Shown: positions 7,180 to 17,322 of the stretch, piece by piece
Position numbering within the stretch: the stretch's first letter is position 1
Layout: each line of letters starts with the position of its first letter
NCBI GenBank assembly: GCA_003022435.1
Contig: PXUA01000015.1
Span: forward strand, 124,001 to 188,000
DNA from: Bacteroidetes bacterium SW_9_63_38
GTDB lineage: Bacteria > Bacteroidota > Rhodothermia > Rhodothermales > Salinibacteraceae
Reading direction: 5' to 3'
Length of the DNA stretch: 64,000 bases
The notes under the pieces: generated by a model
What the model saw: the letters and a program-made list of their open reading frames with translations, nothing else
The model's database searches: none
Told to the model about the DNA's origin: nothing
Program-made: the position numbers and the translations under genes

Positions 7180-8433
7180 CTACTGAAAACGAATAGCCTC
7201 AACAGGCTCGATGCGCGCCGCCACGCGGGCTGGGATGTAGGACGCTAGGCCGCAGAGCACCAGTGTGACGACGGCCACCAGAAGGTAGTCAAGCGGATGT
7301 AGTGCAATCGGCGCGGTGGTCATGTAGTAGGCTTCTTCCGGGAGCGGAATGAGCCCGAACTGTTTCTGAAGCGTGGCCAGAATCAATGCGAGGCTCGCCC
7401 CGATCGCCGTCCCGACCCCGCCAATCAGCAGACCGACGGCCAGAAACAGGCGCTTCAGGGTCGACTGCGAAGCCCCAAGACTATGAAGAACGCCGATCTC
7501 TCGGGTTTTCTCCAGAATCATCATAAGGAGAATGCCGACAATGTTGAAGGCGGCGACAATCACGATGACGCCGATAACCAGCGGGATGATGCCTTGTTGC
7601 AAGTTCACCCAGGCGAACAGCGAAGAGTACGGCTGGATCTGACGAATTGTACGGGCCGCTGCCGGAAACCCGATCGATTGATTCAAGCGTGTCGAGACAT
7701 CATCGACGGCCTGGAAGTTGTTGACCGTCACGTCAAAGCGGCTGACCGACGTGGACGGCAAGCCCGTGAGCGTACGCGCCGGACCAGCAGCCGTAAACAC
7801 CACCTGTCCGTCGATGCTGGTCAATGAAGTTCGATACAGCCCCGCGACCCTGAATTGGCGCACCCGCGGGTGGTCCAGTTGAAGCCCGCTCCCCGTTGCG
7901 TTCCGCAGTCCGAAGAGCGTGACCCCCTGTCCGACATCAACGTTCATGCGCTCGGCCAGGTTCGCTCCCAGAACAATGCCCTTGCGCTCTCCCCGAGCAG
8001 GTTCGAGGTCAAATTTCCCCTTGTACACGTGCCGCTTGATGTGAGCAGGGGCTTTCTCGACACCGACGAGACGCACTCCGTCAATGGACTGTTCGGAGCG
8101 CCGCAACAGGACAATGCCTTCGATGATCGGCGCCGCACGCACAACGCCCGGGGTTTCAACAATGTTTGATCGGAGTGTAGAAGCATTGTCGAGAGGCTCA
8201 GCGCGAAGGGTACTTTGAACCTGAATGTGGGACCCGAATCCGATAATCTTCTGCGTGATTTCCTGGCTGAAGCCACGCACGACGGCCAGTGCGAGCAACA
8301 GCGCCGCTACCCCGAGAGCTACGCCGCCAATTGCCACGTATGTGATGAACCGGATGAAGCTTCGTCCCTCAGCCCGTCCCTCCGTCCCGCTCAGATACCG
8401 AAGGGCCATGAGATACTCAAAGCGACGCGACAC
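7180..8433 (-). CDS. LolC/LolE-family ABC transporter permease (FtsX superfamily)
   Basis: 417 aa from GTG 8433, chosen because it gives the family N-terminus RRFEYLMALRYL and has an AGAGAGG-like ribosome site upstream; ATG 8409 is a later option and the frame is open to 8646. It has one transmembrane helix near the N-terminus (about 30-55), a large extracytoplasmic MacB-type domain, and three C-terminal helices including LVIGVIVIVAAFNIVGILLMMIL followed by EKTREIGVLHSLGAS, the coupling segment. With a LolD-type ATPase such proteins release lipoproteins from the inner membrane. No ATPase gene is adjacent. Confidence 0.88.
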   Translation of the reverse strand: MSRRFEYLMALRYLSGTEGRAEGRSFIRFITYVAIGGVALGVAALLLALAVVRGFSQEITQKIIGFGSHIQVQSTLRAEPLDNASTLRSNIVETPGVVRAAPIIEGIVLLRRSEQSIDGVRLVGVEKAPAHIKRHVYKGKFDLEPARGERKGIVLGANLAERMNVDVGQGVTLFGLRNATGSGLQLDHPRVRQFRVAGLYRTSLTSIDGQVVFTAAGPARTLTGLPSTSVSRFDVTVNNFQAVDDVSTRLNQSIGFPAAARTIRQIQPYSSLFAWVNLQQGIIPLVIGVIVIVAAFNIVGILLMMILEKTREIGVLHSLGASQSTLKRLFLAVGLLIGGVGTAIGASLALILATLQKQFGLIPLPEEAYYMTTAPIALHPLDYLLVAVVTLVLCGLASYIPARVAARIEPVEAIRFQ

Positions 8434-8599
8434 GATAGAACTGACCTCTCTTAGAAACAATGCGGTACCCGTACGGGACGCTGGTCCCTGAGTTGCGCCG
8501 ACAGGGTGATGGGTTTCCCGACAACTGGCGAACAAAAACAGCAAAGAAAATGTTAAATTTACTGAAGCTGTATCTCTCGGCACATGATCGTTCTTGCTT
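8434..8599. promoter_or_regulatory. Divergent promoter region between the permease and P5C dehydrogenase
   Basis: A 166-base gap separates genes that start in opposite directions. Its centre (about 8528-8575) is AT-rich compared with its surroundings and contains A-tracts and GTTAAATTTACTG, so promoters for both genes very probably lie here. I cannot assign exact -33/-7 boxes. Confidence 0.4.
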
Positions 8600-10270
8600 A
8601 TGAACAACGCTACGGTCCGCCCCCCAAAGCCCGACAATGAGCCCACTTATGGGTACGCCCCAGACACAAGCGAACGGGATGCCGTCAAGAACCGTCTGCG
8701 GGAGATGCGGGCAGAAACCATTGAGATTCCCGCCATCATCGGGGGCAAAGCACTCTACACCGGCCGCACGAGTCCGGTGTCGGTCCCCCATGATCACGCC
8801 CACACGCTCGGGCATATGCATCAGTCGGCCGAGGCGGAGGTAAAACGAGCCATCGCGGCCGCCCACAAGGCAAAACGCGAGTGGGCTCAGATGGACTTTG
8901 CCAACCGAGCAGCGATTTTCCTGCGCGCCGCCGAGCTGATTGCGGGGCCGTACCGGGCAACCCTGAACGCCGCCACGATGCTCGGGCAAGGCAAAAGCGT
9001 GCATCAAGCGGAAATTGATGCCGCGTGCGAACTCATCGACTTCCTGCGCTTCAACGTCTACTACGCCCGATGCCTCCACCAGCAGCAGCCGGACAATAGC
9101 GACGGTGTCTGGAATCAGCTGCAGTATCGCCCCCTCGAAGGATTCGTCCTGGCCGTCACGCCGTTCAACTTCACGGCGATTCAGGGCAATTTGCCGACGG
9201 CTCCCGCCCTCATGGGAAATACCGTGCTCTGGAAACCGGCGAGTCAATCCATCTACTCGGCCTACTATACCTATAAGGTGTTGGAGGAGGCCGGCCTTCC
9301 CCCGGGCGTGATCAACATGCTTCCAGCCGATGACGGCGCGGAGGTCGGCACTCCGGCGCTGGCGTCTCCCCACTTTTCGGGGCTGCACTTTACGGGCTCG
9401 CAGGCCACGTTCGATCACCTGTGGTCCACGATCGGAGACAACCTCGACACGTACCGGAGTTACCCGACCATTGTGGGGGAGACTGGAGGCAAGGACTTTA
9501 TCATTGCTCACTCATCGGCACAGGTCGCCCCACTCTCAACGGCAATCCTTCGGGGAGGCTTCGAGTATCAGGGCCAAAAGTGCTCGGCCTCTTCCCGCCT
9601 CTACCTCCCCGAATCGCTGTGGCCTGACGTCCGCGATCAGCTCACCACGTGGCTGGACGAAATCACCCTCGGCCCGCCGGAGGACTTTTCGAACTTCGTC
9701 AACGCTGTCATCGACCGGAGCGCATTCGACTCGATCGTCGGCTACATTGAGCGCGCCCGCGAGGACAGCGAGACCGAACTGGTCTACGGCGGCTCGCACG
9801 ACGACAGCACCGGCTACTTTGTCGAACCGACGTTGATCCGCACATACAACGCGCAGCACGAAACGATGCGGGAAGAGATTTTTGGACCCGTTACCACCGT
9901 CTATGTCTACCCGAACGAAGAGTACGAGTCTGCTCTTGGACTCGTCAATGACACGTCGCCCTACGGCCTGACGGGAGCGGTTTTCGGAACAGCCCGGAAC
10001 GCTCTCCGCCGTGCACGCGAGGTTCTGGAGCACGCCGCCGGCAACTTCTACATCAACGACAAACCCACCGGGGCCGTCGTAGGTCAACAGCCCTTCGGGG
10101 GAGCCCGACGCTCCGGCACGAACGACAAAGCCGGGTCTCGCCACAACCTGATGCAATGGGTGTCGCCTCGTGCCGTCAAAGAGAACCTCAATCCGCCGTC
10201 CCACTACGGCTACGATTGGAATCAATCCGACTCCAAAGAAACGCCTGCAACCTCGATGGAGACAGAATAA
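8600..10270 (+). CDS. pruA: L-glutamate gamma-semialdehyde (1-pyrroline-5-carboxylate) dehydrogenase
   Basis: 556 aa from ATG 8600 (TTG 8594 is two codons upstream). An NAD-dependent aldehyde dehydrogenase that converts glutamate semialdehyde to glutamate in proline catabolism. The general-base Glu is in TIVGETGGKDF and the catalytic Cys in EYQGQKCSASSR; FAVTPFNF-like VLAVTPFNFTAIQGN, LWKPAS and the C-terminal GQQPFGGARRSGTNDKAG are diagnostic of the P5CDH (group-1, ALDH4) branch. It is a stand-alone enzyme, not fused to proline dehydrogenase, and no proline dehydrogenase gene lies in the window. Confidence 0.95.
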   Translation: MNNATVRPPKPDNEPTYGYAPDTSERDAVKNRLREMRAETIEIPAIIGGKALYTGRTSPVSVPHDHAHTLGHMHQSAEAEVKRAIAAAHKAKREWAQMDFANRAAIFLRAAELIAGPYRATLNAATMLGQGKSVHQAEIDAACELIDFLRFNVYYARCLHQQQPDNSDGVWNQLQYRPLEGFVLAVTPFNFTAIQGNLPTAPALMGNTVLWKPASQSIYSAYYTYKVLEEAGLPPGVINMLPADDGAEVGTPALASPHFSGLHFTGSQATFDHLWSTIGDNLDTYRSYPTIVGETGGKDFIIAHSSAQVAPLSTAILRGGFEYQGQKCSASSRLYLPESLWPDVRDQLTTWLDEITLGPPEDFSNFVNAVIDRSAFDSIVGYIERAREDSETELVYGGSHDDSTGYFVEPTLIRTYNAQHETMREEIFGPVTTVYVYPNEEYESALGLVNDTSPYGLTGAVFGTARNALRRAREVLEHAAGNFYINDKPTGAVVGQQPFGGARRSGTNDKAGSRHNLMQWVSPRAVKENLNPPSHYGYDWNQSDSKETPATSMETE

Positions 10271-10441
10271 TTGGTTGCGCTGGAGAGCCTTGAGCAGGAG
10301 AGGCGGACCGCAGCCTCGGAGGGGATCTCCAGCGACGTGGATTTCATGCCCGGAGTGGTCTCGTTTCTGGATACGAACCTCTCCCTCCATTTTCTTTTTC
10401 ACCATTCCTCTTCAACTGCGTCCGATGCCCGATCGCTCTAC

Positions 10442-10915
10442 ATGACGGCACGTTTCGAAAGCATTCACCATCCCGGAGACGCCCCAGCCCCCTTGATCTA
10501 CGCCCGACGCCTGGCGGGCCCGATCGGGGCTTGTGCCGTGCCTGTCATGATCGGAGCCACGGTCGCAGCCCTGCAGGGACAACCGGTGTGGATGTATACC
10601 GTCTGGGGCCTCCCCGGAGCCCTGGGCGTCGCGTCGGCGTGGACGCGATTCGCACTGTCGGCGACGCCCGCAGAACTGCACCTGCGGGCCGGGCAGTGTG
10701 CGGTCCGCAGTGTGCTGGACGTGCTCCGAAACCGAGCGCCGGACTGGCACGTGCTTTACGGCGTCGAGGAATCGGCGATGGAGCTGAAGCTCCTCCTGGG
10801 CTGGAGCACGCGCATCTGCCGTCGTCAGGACTGGCCCCGCTTCGAGCAACTCCGAAACGGCGTCCAACAGGCGGCACGCCCACATGCAAACACAACGCCC
10901 GCGTCGTCTCCGTAG
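10442..10915 (+). CDS. Hypothetical small membrane protein
   Basis: 157 aa from ATG 10442 (the frame is open from 10271, directly after the pruA stop, but the upstream part is not convincing). Two hydrophobic helices are visible: about 20-45 (AGPIGACAVPVMIGATVA) and about 50-72 (WMYTVWGLPGALGVASA), followed by an amphipathic, Arg-rich cytoplasmic part containing ESAMELKLLLGW. I do not recognise the family. It follows pruA on the same strand and may share its transcript. Confidence 0.6.
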   Translation: MTARFESIHHPGDAPAPLIYARRLAGPIGACAVPVMIGATVAALQGQPVWMYTVWGLPGALGVASAWTRFALSATPAELHLRAGQCAVRSVLDVLRNRAPDWHVLYGVEESAMELKLLLGWSTRICRRQDWPRFEQLRNGVQQAARPHANTTPASSP

Positions 10916-10999
10916 GCCGATGAAGAGCACTCGGATTTCATTCGTCCAGAACAACGGCCTTCCTTATCGTTGCCCTATCCATTGAAGTTGTTGATTCTG

Positions 11000-11014
11000 C
11001 AATAACAGAAACAG
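11000..11014 (+). promoter_or_regulatory. CAATAACAGMAAYAG motif, copy 2
   Basis: CAATAACAGAAACAG lies 27 bases before the ATG of the GntR regulator. It matches the motifs at 6561 and 41509, but here it is in the opposite orientation relative to the gene, which favours an operator or a bidirectional site over a simple directional promoter box. Confidence 0.45.
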
Positions 11015-11041
11015 ATGCGCTGAAGCGCGTCTACGCCCGAA

Positions 11042-11971
11042 ATGTCTCGCCTTACCCTCGATCCGGACTCGAAGCAATCAGTAAGCGCCCAGCTGATCAA
11101 TCAGCTTCGGTATCTCATTGCAACGGGCCATTACAACGTCAGCGATCCCCTCCCCTCCACCCGAGAGCTTGGCGATCAACTCGACATCTCTTTTCATACG
11201 GTCCGGAAGGCCTACCAGACGCTGGAAGACGAGGGCCTGCTCGGTTCGAAAGTGGGAAGTGGATACACGGTCAAAGAGCGTACACCGCTCACCAAGAGCG
11301 ACCGCATCGAGCGCGGGGCCGAGGTCGTTCAGGAAACCCTTCAGACCCTCATCGGCCTCGGCCTCAGCGAGGCCGAAATTGAGTCCCTCTTCCAGGAGCA
11401 AACGACTCTCCTCGACCACGCGGGGGTAGAGCGAAAACTTATCGCCGTCGGTCCCTACCCGGAGATCAATGCGATGTGCGCGCGCCAGCTCAGTACGGCC
11501 CTCCAGCAGGCCGTCCAACCCATCTCCCTGACTCAGTTCGACCGACATACGGACGCCGACTTTGCCTTTACGCCCTACAACTACTTGACCCGCGTCCTCG
11601 AACAGCTCCCACGCGGCGACACACTCGGATACGTGACCCACCTCCCGTCCGCAATTCTGGAGCGAACGGCTCGCCTGCTGGACCGGGAGGCGCTGGGACT
11701 CATTACGCGGTATCGGGGAACCATCCCTCCCATCTCTGAAGCTCTCCGCAATAACACGGCGTACGGCGGCCAAGTCATCGCCGCTTCAATCGAGGAAGGC
11801 GTCGAACACCTGCCGAACGTGATCGAGCAAGCAGATCTACTGCTTCACACTCCGGCCAGCAAGCGACGACTGCTGCCTATGCTCGACGACGCGTCCCCGA
11901 AGCACGCGGAGGTCAAGCTCATCGTCAGCCACGACTCCCTGGAGGCCATCGCAGAGGCAGTCCCGGCATAA
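11042..11971 (+). CDS. GntR-family transcriptional regulator
   Basis: 309 aa. Residues 1-75 form a GntR winged helix: QLINQLRYLIATGHY, LPSTRELGDQLDISFHTVRK, then LEDEGLLGSKVGSGYTV. The short helical linker after the wing (residues 90-130, ending SLFQEQ) resembles the YtrA subgroup. The C-terminal domain (about 135-305) is not the usual FCD, UTRA or aminotransferase domain. It has alternating strands and helices ending with AEVKLIVSHDSLEAI, and may be an effector-binding domain of unknown specificity. It is convergent with the PgpH-like gene, 15 bases between stops. Confidence 0.85.
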   Translation: MSRLTLDPDSKQSVSAQLINQLRYLIATGHYNVSDPLPSTRELGDQLDISFHTVRKAYQTLEDEGLLGSKVGSGYTVKERTPLTKSDRIERGAEVVQETLQTLIGLGLSEAEIESLFQEQTTLLDHAGVERKLIAVGPYPEINAMCARQLSTALQQAVQPISLTQFDRHTDADFAFTPYNYLTRVLEQLPRGDTLGYVTHLPSAILERTARLLDREALGLITRYRGTIPPISEALRNNTAYGGQVIAASIEEGVEHLPNVIEQADLLLHTPASKRRLLPMLDDASPKHAEVKLIVSHDSLEAIAEAVPA

Positions 11972-11986
11972 ACAACGAGGCGGAAT

Positions 11987-14674
11987 CTAGTCCTCGTCCG
12001 AGGCTTTCCGCTGAGCGTCAGCATCTTCCTCCACCTCGCCGTCGTCTTCAGCCCTCGAGTCGGGCAGGTCGTCGTGCTCATCGAGTGCCTGCGGGGCAGG
12101 GGCGTCCGGGGGACGATCAGACGCCTCGCCCTCCCCCGCGTACGAGTGCGGAGAAGCTTCCGCCAGTTCGGGGCGCGGCTTCCGCGGGTCCCGAAACCCC
12201 GGTGCCTCGTCGAGCTGATCGGCCTCCGGACTTGACTCCGCCTCCCAGACCTCCTCGTCCAGCTCGACCGACACATCCTCGTACGGCGCATCCGCCATCA
12301 CCTCCACCACCGTCGGCTCGGCGTCCTCAGCCTCTTCCTCTTCTTGATCGGGATACTTGATCCGCACGTGGTAGATGCCCATCAGCATCTTGAGGAACGT
12401 GTCTTTGATAAGCCGCAGGTCTTGAAACGTCAGGTCGGTATCGTCGAGCTGCCCATCCTCAATCCGCTCTTGAAAAAGAAGGTCAACCAGCGACTTGAGC
12501 CGCTTGTGCGACGGCTCATCCAGGCTCCGACTGGCCGCCTCTACGGAGTCCGCCAGCATAAGAATTCCCGTTTCTTTCGAATCCGGCTTCGGCCCCGGGT
12601 ACCGAAACTCCGACTCCAGAACCGGCGAATCGTTTTCATCGGACTGTCTCACAGCCTTCTGATAGAAGTACTCGATCCGGGAAGTGCCGTGATGCGTCGG
12701 AATAAAGTTGAGAACCCGCTGCGGAAGGTTGTACTCTTTCCCCATTTCGAGTCCCTCTTTTGCGTGACTCACAATAATGAGAGCACTCATCCGGGGCTTG
12801 AGCTGGTCGTGCGGATTGACGCCCGTCCGCTGGTTCTCCAGGAAGTACTCCGGCTTCAACATCTTCCCGATATCGTGATACAGCGCCCCGACCCGCGTCA
12901 ATAAGCTGTGCGCCCCAATCCGATCCGCGGCGGCCTCCGCCAAGTTGGCCACCTGTAGCGAGTGATTGAACGACCCCGGGGCCCGCAGGCTCAGGTCGCG
13001 CAGCAACTGATTGTTTGTGTCCGACAATTCCAGAAGCGTCAGGTCTGTCGTAATATCGAATGTCCGCTCCAGCGCCCACAGGAACAGTGGAGCAGTAATC
13101 GTAAACGAGGCCCCGATTAACGCGAAGATCAATTCCCGGCCGTAGAGCTCGGCGGGGGTTTCCAGAAACAACCAGCTCGCCGTGAGGACGAACAGATAGC
13201 TGAGAACCACCAGACCTGCACTGACGAAGAACTGTCCCCGGTTTTTGATATCCCGGACGCTGAAGATGCCGAACGCCCCGGCGAAGAAGGATGCAAGGGT
13301 GTACTCCAGATCGAGCCCCAGCATCTGGCCGCCGGTAAACGCCAGAATGAGGGTCCCGAACAGGCCAATTCGTGAGTTGAAGACAATCGTCAGCAGCACC
13401 GAAGCGAGCGCAATCGGGACGGCGTACAGGTTTGCCCACGGCACACGCACAGCCACCCCGAACAGGGCCACAATGAAGCTCAGGAGAAGCGTGATGAGAA
13501 TTAGGGAGCGGTCTTCCGCCCACACGGCGGGCCGCAGGAGATACAGATAGAAGAAGAAAAACCCGAAGCTGAGTACAGAAAAGAGCACCTCCCCGAGAAG
13601 CTGTTTCCAGACGATCGACGAAGCCATGCGCTCGTTTCGCACGCGTTCGAGGGAGGTCAGCTTCCGCTTGATCTCCTGCGTCACCCGTTCCCCGTTCTGA
13701 ACGATGACTTTTCCCTTCTCCACCCCTCCCTGAATGGACGTTACATTCCGGGCCCGTCGATTTCGCTCCTGCAGCGTTTCGGCCCGCATGTACTGCAGCG
13801 AGGGCTGGAAGATGCCCCGGAAAAAAGAAAACCCAATGTCTGCATAGTCTGGGTTTTCCTGAAAGGTGTCCTGGAGTTGCTTCTCGACATACTGGTAGGC
13901 CTCATTCAACCCGTAAATGTTATCTTTGTCGACGGTGCGCTGGACCCGATCTTCCTGGTTCCGGACGATGATTACGTCGGTGTAAATCGAGTCTCGTGCC
14001 CGATCCATCACGCCCACATTGAGGAGCTGAGTGCCGAGGCGTAGGGCCCTCTTTAAGAGCATCTGGTCGATGCGCCCGTCCGGCGGGTCCACACCAGCCT
14101 GCGAAGAGGCAGACAGCCCCTCCACCTCCTCCATGTAGCCCGCGGTGAGTAGTTGCCACTCGGCCAGCGACAACGACACGACGGCATTTCGTCGGCGCTG
14201 CACGTACCGGTTCGAGTCGCGTCGGGCCGCAGCATTCTCCCCCTGCGTCTTGTGCTGTCGGTAGCTGGCGTAGGCCTCCAGGATGCGGTCGAGCTGACGC
14301 GCCAGCGTGTCCCGGTTCGCCTTCAACGGTTGACGCGGATCGGAGAGTTCGTTGAAATACGGCGGCGTCGTTTTGCGAACCGTGTCTCGCTTGGCCTGGA
14401 CCTGCGCCTGATCGATGTAGATCGGAAAATCGAAGGGCGCCTCCAGGGTCGCCTGCCGCCAGGTATCTCCCACCTGAACGGTGTACTCGTACACCTCTCC
14501 GCGCGGGAAGGCCAGCGCCGTAATGATGATGAGGAGCAGAGGGAGCCCGACCCGCAGGAGCCAGTACTGCCACGTTGAGGAGTCGTCCGCCTCGGAGCGC
14601 CCGCTTCGTTCCAGTTCGTGCCCCACAGGCTGCGCCGTCCGGCGGCTCCAGCCCAACTGTTCGAAAAATCCCAT
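11987..14674 (-). CDS. 7TM-HD (PgpH-type) phosphohydrolase, putative cyclic-di-AMP phosphodiesterase
   Basis: 895 aa from ATG 14674. A single N-terminal membrane helix (LLRVGLPLLLIIITALAF, about 40-57) leads to an extracytoplasmic 7TMR-HDED-type sensor domain (about 60-380), then about seven membrane helices (about 385-560), then a cytoplasmic HD domain. HD residues are visible in GSFNHSLQVANLAEAAADR, ALYHDIGKM, SHAKEGLEM and THHGTSRI. Family members hydrolyse c-di-AMP, so a role in osmotic or potassium control is plausible in a halophile, but that is inference. The last 110 residues are an unusually acidic, disordered tail. Confidence 0.9.
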   Translation of the reverse strand: MGFFEQLGWSRRTAQPVGHELERSGRSEADDSSTWQYWLLRVGLPLLLIIITALAFPRGEVYEYTVQVGDTWRQATLEAPFDFPIYIDQAQVQAKRDTVRKTTPPYFNELSDPRQPLKANRDTLARQLDRILEAYASYRQHKTQGENAAARRDSNRYVQRRRNAVVSLSLAEWQLLTAGYMEEVEGLSASSQAGVDPPDGRIDQMLLKRALRLGTQLLNVGVMDRARDSIYTDVIIVRNQEDRVQRTVDKDNIYGLNEAYQYVEKQLQDTFQENPDYADIGFSFFRGIFQPSLQYMRAETLQERNRRARNVTSIQGGVEKGKVIVQNGERVTQEIKRKLTSLERVRNERMASSIVWKQLLGEVLFSVLSFGFFFFYLYLLRPAVWAEDRSLILITLLLSFIVALFGVAVRVPWANLYAVPIALASVLLTIVFNSRIGLFGTLILAFTGGQMLGLDLEYTLASFFAGAFGIFSVRDIKNRGQFFVSAGLVVLSYLFVLTASWLFLETPAELYGRELIFALIGASFTITAPLFLWALERTFDITTDLTLLELSDTNNQLLRDLSLRAPGSFNHSLQVANLAEAAADRIGAHSLLTRVGALYHDIGKMLKPEYFLENQRTGVNPHDQLKPRMSALIIVSHAKEGLEMGKEYNLPQRVLNFIPTHHGTSRIEYFYQKAVRQSDENDSPVLESEFRYPGPKPDSKETGILMLADSVEAASRSLDEPSHKRLKSLVDLLFQERIEDGQLDDTDLTFQDLRLIKDTFLKMLMGIYHVRIKYPDQEEEEAEDAEPTVVEVMADAPYEDVSVELDEEVWEAESSPEADQLDEAPGFRDPRKPRPELAEASPHSYAGEGEASDRPPDAPAPQALDEHDDLPDSRAEDDGEVEEDADAQRKASDED

Positions 14675-14980
14675 AGTGTGGCGTCACCGATCCGTGAAAA
14701 CATGCGTCGATCAATTGCCGCAAACGCTGTGGGTCGTGTGCAGCGGCACACAAAAGCGGAGCGCAAATTAGGACTCTCCGTGGGTCCTGTTTCGGGAGCC
14801 GTCATCGCTCCCCAGGTCGACGTGGAAACAGACTTGACTCTCGTCAACCGACTATGCTCATTCGGCCCTCTTCCAGCACCTTCGTCAGCCTGTGTCTCTC
14901 GCTGAGTGAATGACCGAACGGGGGCGAAGGATCCTTTTTCGGCAGCATCGGGGTGTCCCTGCACACGAGACGAAGTGGGT
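14675..14980. other. Intergenic, no gene seen
   Basis: 306 bases between the ligA stop and the PgpH-like start, both on the minus strand. I see no coding frame, repeat or hairpin of note. The length allows a separate promoter for the PgpH-like gene. Confidence 0.4.
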
Positions 14981-17125
14981 TTAGGAGTCGGTGACTTCGG
15001 TCATTCCCTGATCCAACAACTCCTGAAACTCCTCGGCGGTCTCGACCTCCAGGATCGCCGTTCCCTCCTCCCGCGCCGACGCCAGCTTTGAGCCCGGATT
15101 GGCCCCAACGACCAGCAGGTCGGTGTTGCCGCTAACGCTCGATGTTACGCTGCCTCCCGCCCGTTCAATCGCGTCGGAGGCATCCGCCCGCGTCCAGTCC
15201 GGCAAGGACCCCGTCAGTACGATTGTGCATCCGGCGAGGGGGAGAGCGTCTTCGTCCGCCTCAAGGGGAGCCTCGTGCGGCTGTCGATGCGTATTGACCC
15301 CTTCTGAGGCAAGGTCGTCGACCAGCGTCCGGTTCTCCGGCACGGCAAACCAGTCAACGATGCTCTCAGCGATGGTCGGCCCGATTCCGTCGATGGCGTC
15401 CAGGTCCTCCGCGGAGGTGGCCGCCAGGGCCTCAATCGAGGCGCAGTGCCGGACGACCAGTTCCGCCACCGTTTTTCCGACGTGCTGAATGCCGAGGCCG
15501 AAAAGAAGACGACTCAAGGACCGATCCTTCGACGCCTCGATGGCGGTCACTAAATTTTCAGCACTCTTGTTCGCAAACCCGTCGAGGGGTGTTAGGTCGT
15601 CCGTCTCGATCCGGTAGATGTCGGCCAGGGTTGTAACGAGGCCGAGATCGACAAGCCGGTGGGAAAGCCGTTCCCCAAGCCCTTCGATGTCCATCGCGTC
15701 CCGCTGCACGAAGTGCTCCACCAAGCGCTTGAACTGGGCGGGGCACTCACTATTCGGGCACACGTGGTCGGCCTCGTCCGGCAGGCGGACAAGCTCGGTG
15801 TCGCACGCCGGACACGTCGCCGGAAAGGTCCAGGGCTCCTCATCTCCAGTGCGAGCGTCGGGCACTGTACGCACGACCTGCGGAATCACGTCTCCCGCTC
15901 GCTTCACGACGACCGTGTCGCCCTCCCGGATGTCCCGCTCTCGGATGTAGTCTTCGTTGTGGAGGGTAGCCTTCGACACCGTCACGCCGCCAATCTCCAC
16001 CGGGTCGAGCACCGCCTCGGGGTTCACCGCCCCCGTACGCCCCACCTGCACGCGAATCTTTTGGAGTGTCGTTGTGGCCTCACGGGCCGGAAACTTGTAG
16101 GCGACGGCCCAGCGAGGCGCATCGGCGATGGTGCCCAACTCGTCTCTGTACTCGTGCCGGTCGATCTTGACCACGACCCCGTCCACCTCGTAGTCCAGCT
16201 CGTCGCGCCGCTGAGGCCACTGCTCACAGAAGTCGAGAAGCGGCTCCAGGTCTTCAAACCGTTTTGTGTGGGACTCCAATGGGAAGCCCAGGGCGTCGAG
16301 GACGTCCAGGACTTCGGTATGGGTCGCGAGGTCGTTGTCGCTCACCGACCCGACCGCGAAGGCGAAGAAGCTCAGGGGCCGGTCGGCTACGACACCCGGA
16401 TCGAGCTGCCGAAGCGTGCCGGCCGCCGCGTTTCGGGGATTGGCGAAGGGCTGCTCCCCTTCTTCAACGAGCCGCTCGTTGAGGGCGTCGAATTCACTTT
16501 TACGCATGAACACCTCGCCGCGGACCTCCAGGTGCTCCGGCCCCTCAACCTCTGCTTCGGAAGCTACCGGAATGCGAAGCGGAATGCGGTGGACTGTGCG
16601 GATGTTATGCGTGACGTCCTCGCCGACGGAACCGTCGCCCCGCGTAGCCGCCACGGAAAGGGTTCCGTCGTCGTAGGTGAGAGCAATCGCCACGCCGTCG
16701 ATCTTAAGCTCCGCAACGACGGCCGGCTCCACCGTACCGTACCGGTCGGCCAAGCCACGCTGACAACGCTCGTACCACTCCCGCAGCTCTGTGCGGTCGA
16801 ACGCATTGGAGAGGGACAGCAACGGCTTTGGGTGCTCGTGCTTCTGAAAGTCGTCGATCGGAGGACCGCCGACACGCTGCGTGGGAGAGTCCTCCGTCTG
16901 TGCTTCCGGAAACTCCGCCTCCAGCGTCTTGAGGGTCCGATAGAGGCGATCGTACTCTCGGTCCGCAATCAGCGGGTCGTCCTCAACGTAGTATCGGTGA
17001 TCGTGCCGCCGGACCACCGATCGGAGGCGCTTGGCGAGAGCGAGAGCGTCGCCCTGCGACAACGTGTCGATTGCCAGACCCTCCAGGTCGGCCTGCAGAG
17101 CACGGGTGTCCTTAGTTAGAGGCAT
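14981..17125 (-). CDS. ligA: NAD-dependent DNA ligase
   Basis: 714 aa from ATG 17125 (GTG 17131 is two codons upstream). It seals nicks in replication and repair using NAD+. Domain order is complete: Ia domain (DPLIADREYDRLYRTL), adenylation domain with K-x-D-G in AELKIDGVAI, OB fold, a four-Cys zinc finger (CPACDTEL and CPNSECPAQF), helix-hairpin-helix repeats, and a C-terminal BRCT domain (LAGCTIVLTGSLPDW). Length is slightly above the roughly 670-aa norm. Surface segments are rich in Asp and Glu, in line with a salt-in cytoplasm. Confidence 0.97.
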   Translation of the reverse strand: MPLTKDTRALQADLEGLAIDTLSQGDALALAKRLRSVVRRHDHRYYVEDDPLIADREYDRLYRTLKTLEAEFPEAQTEDSPTQRVGGPPIDDFQKHEHPKPLLSLSNAFDRTELREWYERCQRGLADRYGTVEPAVVAELKIDGVAIALTYDDGTLSVAATRGDGSVGEDVTHNIRTVHRIPLRIPVASEAEVEGPEHLEVRGEVFMRKSEFDALNERLVEEGEQPFANPRNAAAGTLRQLDPGVVADRPLSFFAFAVGSVSDNDLATHTEVLDVLDALGFPLESHTKRFEDLEPLLDFCEQWPQRRDELDYEVDGVVVKIDRHEYRDELGTIADAPRWAVAYKFPAREATTTLQKIRVQVGRTGAVNPEAVLDPVEIGGVTVSKATLHNEDYIRERDIREGDTVVVKRAGDVIPQVVRTVPDARTGDEEPWTFPATCPACDTELVRLPDEADHVCPNSECPAQFKRLVEHFVQRDAMDIEGLGERLSHRLVDLGLVTTLADIYRIETDDLTPLDGFANKSAENLVTAIEASKDRSLSRLLFGLGIQHVGKTVAELVVRHCASIEALAATSAEDLDAIDGIGPTIAESIVDWFAVPENRTLVDDLASEGVNTHRQPHEAPLEADEDALPLAGCTIVLTGSLPDWTRADASDAIERAGGSVTSSVSGNTDLLVVGANPGSKLASAREEGTAILEVETAEEFQELLDQGMTEVTDS

Positions 17126-17322
17126 AGGCACAGGGGCTGCTCATCATCGAAAGGGTCGTTCATGATCGGGGACGGGATGGCCGGGACCGACGCGGACCGA
17201 TGAGTAACGGCGCTTTCATTTCGGAGACCGGGCCAATGTGTCCGACGGCATCCCTCATTCGAGGCATCGGGCCGACCGTCGGGCGAGACACGAAACAATG
17301 ACCGGACGGCCCCCGGACTCAT

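Noticed and set aside
8545..8575. Possible dif site (AAATGTTAAAT resembles one dif arm)
   Set aside because: The partner arm and the 6-base centre are missing, and the segment is in a divergent promoter region. One-sided similarity in AT-rich DNA is weak.
15659..17119. Plus-strand open frame (486 codons)
   Set aside because: Antisense to ligA; composition unlike a real protein and no domain recognisable.
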